Shown here in pieces: positions 5,984 through 9,008 of a stretch of 9,008 nt of DNA. Numbering within the stretch: position 1 is the stretch's first letter; each line of letters starts with the position of its first letter. The notes beneath the pieces were generated by a model. That model did no database searches. It was given only the letters and a program-made list of their open reading frames with translations, and was not told where the DNA came from. This DNA comes from CAYVDH01 sp964450355 (GTDB taxonomy: Bacteria > Bacteroidota > Bacteroidia > NS11-12g > UBA955), in NCBI GenBank assembly GCA_964450355.1, contig CAYVDH010000149.1:1-9008 (forward strand), read 5' to 3'. The position numbers were made by a program, and so were the translations under genes.

Positions 5984-6012
5984 CAATCTACTTTTAAGTT
6001 CTTAGTTCTATT

Positions 6013-7629
6013 TCATGTCTGCTTAAAATCTAAAAAATCCATCAATTGTTTGTTGTATTCTATTGGGTCATTGTATTTTGATGTCACCATGTTTAAAGCG
6101 ATATCTAACCTTCTCTTGTCTTTTATTTGGAAGGCTTTAATCCACATTGCCATTTCTTTAAATGCTTTTGTTTCTATTATTGAACTGGATTTAATATTTG
6201 CTTTCAAACACCACTCTTTGATGCAGTTATTCATTGCACCTTGAATGTCTCCTTTGTAATACTTTTCTACCATTTTAAGGATAACTTCTCTTTGTTCTAA
6301 TCTCGATATTGGTATATCATGCCCTAAATTTAATGCCATATTGCATTGTGCTAATTGTAAAAGTGTTTTTTCTTTGGTTCTATGGTTTTTATTGTGCAAC
6401 TTTTTTTGTTGTTCAGATTCAGCAATTTTTCTAATTGATGTTTCTATTGATCTAAATCCATGTTTGTAATAAAACCAATAAGCTGCTGATTTTATGCCAT
6501 CGGCATTGCCATTGCCAAACATGTATGAATCCACTTCAATGTAGGTCAATTGAAAAAGTTGAATGTATGTTCTTAATATTTGACACATCAAATAACCCGA
6601 TTCTCCTCCTCTGAATTCAGGAAACAAGTTCAAACCAAACATGGCATGTCGTCCAAAAATCCAACTACCTCCATATGCTAAAGTATATCCATTTTTAAAT
6701 AAATTAAATCCAATGTATGATTGCATCGGTAATTGTCTATCTACTTCCATGCCATAAATAGCAATGGAATATCCTCTTTCTAATTCAAAATAATGCAATG
6801 TGTTTTCATCCATGTATATGCTTGTATCTGTTTCTCGCATGGTCAACAACATTGAGTTTTTAATGGTTTGTATTAAATGGTCTTTGTCTTTTTTATTTAA
6901 TTTCAACTCTGATGGCAATTTTTTTGATAACAATTCATTCTGATTAAAATTTTTAAACAGATCAATCTGATCATAAAAGGTTGCAAATGAAAGTTGATTA
7001 TATGTCTTTGAATACTCTTTACTTTTACTGCTGATATAAATAAATGGACAAAGCAATTGCCACAAATAATCTTTGACCAAATGGCTTGCCTTCATGTTTT
7101 GAATCTGATGGATAATAAAATGTAAATCACACTTATTTTTCACTCCAAATCTTTTTAATAACACGTCTTTTTCATAAGCTAAAGTTGTTTCTTCAGCAAA
7201 TAACTCAGGCAAGGTTAATGACAATAAATCATTGATTCCAAACTGTTCGTTTTCCAATGAATACAACTCTAATTGAATGTATTTGTTTTTCATTAAATAT
7301 AAAAAAGCATCGCAGGAAAATCTAGTAAGCATGAATGTATATGGCAACCCACTATCCAATAACACAGTTTCATTTTGCCATTGATTCCTTTTGATTAAAG
7401 CAGCTATCCTTCCAAATTCATTCTCAATAAGTACTCTTTGATTTTCATTATTACAATGAGTAATTATAAACAATAAAATGTTATGGTAGTTTAGTAATGT
7501 TAAAGGAGTAAAGTTCTTGAATGTACTTAACTCTATGATTAACTTGTTTTTTTTGATGTTAGATTCTTTATCAAATAACACCGATATCTGACTTAATTCA
7601 TTTAGTTTGTTATTGATTGTAGTTGCCAT
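6013..7629 (-). CDS. Uncharacterised 538-aa protein with GNAT-like domain
   Basis: I do not recognise this as a named family. Residues 1-290 are mostly helical and rich in Leu, Asn and Lys, with no signal peptide or clear membrane segment. Residues about 300-400 look like a GNAT acyltransferase-type fold: strand-like IGFNLFKNGYTLAYGGSWI (306-324), then LFPEFRGGESGYLMCQILR (335-353) in the position of the acyl-CoA-binding loop and helix, IEVDSYMFGNGNADGI (364-379), and AAYWFYYKHGFRSIE (382-396), very like the AxxFYxxxGF end of GNAT domains. The usual Q/RxxGxG/A loop is altered (RGGESG). Residues 400-538 are helical and charged, with Cys469 and Cys474. It is probably a soluble cytoplasmic protein; substrate unknown. 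It starts 64 nt after the RDD gene and may share its transcript. The compound-repeat region follows its stop. Confidence 0.82.
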   Translation of the reverse strand: MATTINNKLNELSQISVLFDKESNIKKNKLIIELSTFKNFTPLTLLNYHNILLFIITHCNNENQRVLIENEFGRIAALIKRNQWQNETVLLDSGLPYTFMLTRFSCDAFLYLMKNKYIQLELYSLENEQFGINDLLSLTLPELFAEETTLAYEKDVLLKRFGVKNKCDLHFIIHQIQNMKASHLVKDYLWQLLCPFIYISSKSKEYSKTYNQLSFATFYDQIDLFKNFNQNELLSKKLPSELKLNKKDKDHLIQTIKNSMLLTMRETDTSIYMDENTLHYFELERGYSIAIYGMEVDRQLPMQSYIGFNLFKNGYTLAYGGSWIFGRHAMFGLNLFPEFRGGESGYLMCQILRTYIQLFQLTYIEVDSYMFGNGNADGIKSAAYWFYYKHGFRSIETSIRKIAESEQQKKLHNKNHRTKEKTLLQLAQCNMALNLGHDIPISRLEQREVILKMVEKYYKGDIQGAMNNCIKEWCLKANIKSSSIIETKAFKEMAMWIKAFQIKDKRRLDIALNMVTSKYNDPIEYNKQLMDFLDFKQT

Positions 7630-7640
7630 AAAAAACGTGG

Positions 7641-7648
7641 TAAAGATA
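7641..7648 (-). promoter_or_regulatory. Imperfect -7 box before the GNAT-like gene
   Basis: The minus strand reads TATCTTTA, one base from TAnnTTTG, 11 nt upstream of the ATG at 7629. No -33 TTG is visible at the right distance. The gene may instead be read through from the RDD gene. Confidence 0.22.
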
Positions 7649-7693
7649 ATAAAATATTAGCATCTCATAAATAAAGAATAGAAGTCTTATAAC

Positions 7694-8152
7694 TCATTTC
7701 CTTTTATAAATGACTACCGAACCTGCTACTTGGTCGTGTATCGCTTTGCGCTTTGGATGACTACCTACTGTTAACAACGAAATAATCCCTAAAGATGACT
7801 TGAATAAAAACCTCCAAATGGCTATAAAAAAATTGATTTTCTTGCTCGTGTCTTTTTCTTTTCTTACTGTTAAATTAAACATGTTCTGACCAATTGTTGC
7901 CCCAAACATGGAAGTAAAAAATGGGTCATAAAAGAAAAATAGAAAGAAAAATAGATACTTTCTTAATTCATCTGAATCAACCTCGTAATACGAAAACACA
8001 TAACTGAATAATGTCAATGACAAAACGTTGATTCCAACATCTAATGCCATCGCTTTATACCTATCATTTAGCAAGGCATAATCTAATTGATAAACTTCAA
8101 CTTCTTTTGTCAATTCTGTGTCCACTATTTCATAGTTTTCGTTTTCATTCAT
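7694..8152 (-). CDS. RDD-family membrane protein
   Basis: A small inner-membrane protein of 152 residues with the RDD-domain layout. The first conserved Arg and Asp are in RYKAMALDVG (Arg31, Asp38) at the start of membrane segment 1 (about 36-55). Segment 2 is the Phe-rich stretch at 66-83, followed by MFGATIGQNMFNLTVRK (82-98), the typical G-T-x-G-q-x-l-x-g-l block. Segment 3 is about 107-128, and HDQVAGSVVIYKRK (139-152) carries the final Asp140. RDD proteins have been linked to ion or small-molecule transport, but most have no known function. The acidic N-terminal 25 residues would be cytoplasmic. Start at 8152: a TAnnTTTG box lies only 4 nt upstream, so the mRNA may be almost leaderless. 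It may be co-transcribed with the downstream GNAT-like gene. Confidence 0.9.
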   Translation of the reverse strand: MNENENYEIVDTELTKEVEVYQLDYALLNDRYKAMALDVGINVLSLTLFSYVFSYYEVDSDELRKYLFFFLFFFYDPFFTSMFGATIGQNMFNLTVRKEKDTSKKINFFIAIWRFLFKSSLGIISLLTVGSHPKRKAIHDQVAGSVVIYKRK

Positions 8153-8156
8153 ATAA

Positions 8157-8164
8157 CAAAAGTA
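8157..8164 (-). promoter_or_regulatory. -7 box immediately upstream of the RDD gene
   Basis: TACTTTTG on the minus strand matches TAnnTTTG exactly and ends 4 nt before the ATG, so transcription would start at or within a few bases of the start codon. A TTTG is present nearby, but too close (4 nt) to be the -33 element. The upstream gene is closed by a strong terminator, so a promoter is needed in this interval. Confidence 0.5.
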
Positions 8165-8184
8165 ATGACAAACTATATAAAATT

Positions 8185-8210
8185 AAAAAGGACGGTTACC
8201 CGTCCTTTTT
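8185..8210 (-). terminator. Intrinsic terminator of the lipoprotein gene
   Basis: A perfect 11-bp stem, AAAAAGGACGG with CCGTCCTTTTT, around a tetraloop (GTAA on the minus strand), ending in TTTTT and then AATTTT. It lies 23 nt after the stop codon of the lipoprotein gene in the right direction. The A-tract on the other arm also makes it potentially bidirectional. Confidence 0.9.
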
Positions 8211-8233
8211 AAAATCAAATGTTAATTTGTAAA

Positions 8234-8884
8234 CTATCTGTAACAGTCAATGAAAGCTCTCCATTGTTTTTCTGTTAATATTTCTTTTACTGCACCTAAG
8301 AATCTTTCATAACAAGCTCTTAAAGTTTTAGCATAAGCTGCTTTTATTTCTTTTAAAGAATTTTCATATTTAGTTCTTAATTCTTTCATTTTTACTTCGA
8401 ATTGAGCTTTGGTAATTTTTCCATTTTTTAATTGAGCTAACAATTCTTTTCTAGCATTTTCAGTTCTTAAGTTTAATGCAGCTACAGCTTCTCTGTGTTT
8501 TTTAACATCAGCTGCTTTGCACTCTTCATAAGCTCTAAGTTTCAATCTCAATTTAGCAGCTTGTTCATCGCTCAAATTTAATTTTTTCAAACAAGTGAAA
8601 AATCTTTTCTCTTTTTTTCTTTTAAAACCTGCATCGTCCATGTCCACTTCTTCGAGTGTGTATGCCTCTGGTAAACCATCGTTTACAGCTGCAAATTGTT
8701 CTGTTTCTGAGCCACCAATCACATCTGCGCTGTTATAGGCTACATCTACATCGTTTGTGATGGCTGCTACTTCGTAATACTGATCATTGTTGCTGCTTAC
8801 AGTTTCTGTTTGTTTTTTACATCCTACTAAGGCTATGATACCTAAGGCTAAAATGCTAAGTCCTTTGATTAATTTAATTTTCAT
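8234..8884 (-). CDS. Lipoprotein with Spy/CpxP-like (LTxxQ) helical domain
   Basis: A 216-residue envelope lipoprotein. Residues 1-21 are a lipoprotein signal (KIKLIKG, hydrophobic core, ALVGC lipobox), with lipidated Cys22. Residues 23-95 are acidic and probably disordered. Residues 95-216 are a highly charged helical domain with two LTxxQ-like elements, LNLSDEQ (102-108) and ILTEKQW (202-208), as in periplasmic Spy/CpxP proteins, which act as chaperones or stress sensors by forming curved helical dimers. The resemblance is by motif and composition, so the family call is moderate. Four cysteines are regularly placed: 98 and 122 bracket the first motif, 191 and 214 the second, suggesting structural disulfides. 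The gene is monocistronic: its own promoter (8921-8954) and a strong terminator frame it. The ATG at 8884 gives a complete lipoprotein signal. Confidence 0.9.
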   Translation of the reverse strand: MKIKLIKGLSILALGIIALVGCKKQTETVSSNNDQYYEVAAITNDVDVAYNSADVIGGSETEQFAAVNDGLPEAYTLEEVDMDDAGFKRKKEKRFFTCLKKLNLSDEQAAKLRLKLRAYEECKAADVKKHREAVAALNLRTENARKELLAQLKNGKITKAQFEVKMKELRTKYENSLKEIKAAYAKTLRACYERFLGAVKEILTEKQWRAFIDCYR

Positions 8885-8920
8885 GATAGTTGATATTTAA
8901 TTGTTTTAACTATTTGTCTT

Positions 8921-8954
8921 CAAACTTAAAGAATGGTTGCATATAAAATTCAAA
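8921..8954 (-). promoter_or_regulatory. Promoter of the lipoprotein gene
   Basis: The minus strand has TTTG (8951-8954), a 22-nt spacer and TAAGTTTG (8921-8928), matching the Bacteroidota promoter. Transcription would start near 8915, leaving an A/T-rich leader of about 30 nt without a Shine-Dalgarno sequence. Confidence 0.7.
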
Positions 8955-9008
8955 GAAAATATTAATGCACTGATTACCTGATTTATAAATTTTTAATAGA
9001 CTGAAATT

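Larger units (their letters stand above)
5413..6012. other. 600-bp gene-free region of compound repeats upstream of rpsP
   Basis: There is no credible reading frame on either strand; stop codons are frequent because the repeats contain TAA on the minus strand. From left to right it holds the rpsP leader and promoter (to 5489), lead-in octamers (5505-5528), a 17-unit heptamer array, repeat block A, an 8-unit heptamer array, repeat block B and a pair of 12-mers (5958-5983). I could not find a clear terminator for the gene ending at 6013. Confidence 0.7.

Noticed and set aside
5413..6012. Insertion sequence or miniature transposable element
   Set aside because: No transposase fragment, no clear terminal inverted repeats and no target-site duplication are visible. 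A repeat family of unknown mobility remains possible, but a mobile element cannot be claimed.
8044..8232. Plus-strand frame over the start of the RDD gene and the terminator
   Set aside because: It runs through the terminator stem and opposite a clear RDD gene; no support as a gene.

Overview
The window is strongly AT-rich and reads as chromosomal DNA of a member of the Bacteroidota (Flavobacteriia-like or a relative; genus not assignable by eye). Four things suggest this. Genes start after A/T-rich leaders without Shine-Dalgarno sequences. Several promoters match the Bacteroidota form TTTG-N19-23-TAnnTTTG. Ribosomal protein S16 carries the long Ala/Glu-rich tail common in this phylum. A DUF5106/TlpA-type thioredoxin module is present. 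All eight genes I accept, plus S16, lie on the minus strand, so transcription runs from right to left.

In transcription order: at 8234-8884 is a lipoprotein with a Spy/CpxP-like (LTxxQ) helical body, preceded by a good promoter and followed by a strong intrinsic terminator (8185-8210). Next come a small RDD-family membrane protein (7694-8152) and a 538-residue protein with an embedded GNAT-like domain (6013-7629), which may be co-transcribed. A 600-bp gene-free stretch (5413-6012) follows. It contains heptamer and octamer arrays, a block present twice, and at its left end the promoter and a 5' hairpin of the ribosomal operon.

The main operon occupies 2109-5412: rpsP (S16), rimM (30S maturation), trmD (tRNA m1G37 methyltransferase), a DEDDh 3'-5' exonuclease with an ExoX-like C-terminus, and an RluA-type pseudouridine synthase. 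The last four are almost contiguous (0-3 nt gaps), so they are very likely one transcript devoted mainly to ribosome assembly and RNA modification. rplS, the usual last gene of the E. coli operon, is absent. Hairpins on both sides of the rimM start codon, one of them terminator-like and inside the rimM coding sequence, could lower expression of the modification genes relative to S16.

After a 342-bp gene-free gap (1767-2108) with a weak terminator candidate, the window ends with an exported protein (54-1766). It joins about seven WG beta-repeats to a DUF5106/TlpA-like thioredoxin domain with a CPNC active site and extra cysteines.

I see no phage, insertion sequence, CRISPR, tRNA or rRNA. The most noteworthy items are the WG-thioredoxin fusion, the rimM and rpsP RNA hairpins, the compound repeat region next to the ribosomal promoter, and the uncharacterised GNAT-like protein. 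None of them amounts to a clear new multi-gene system.
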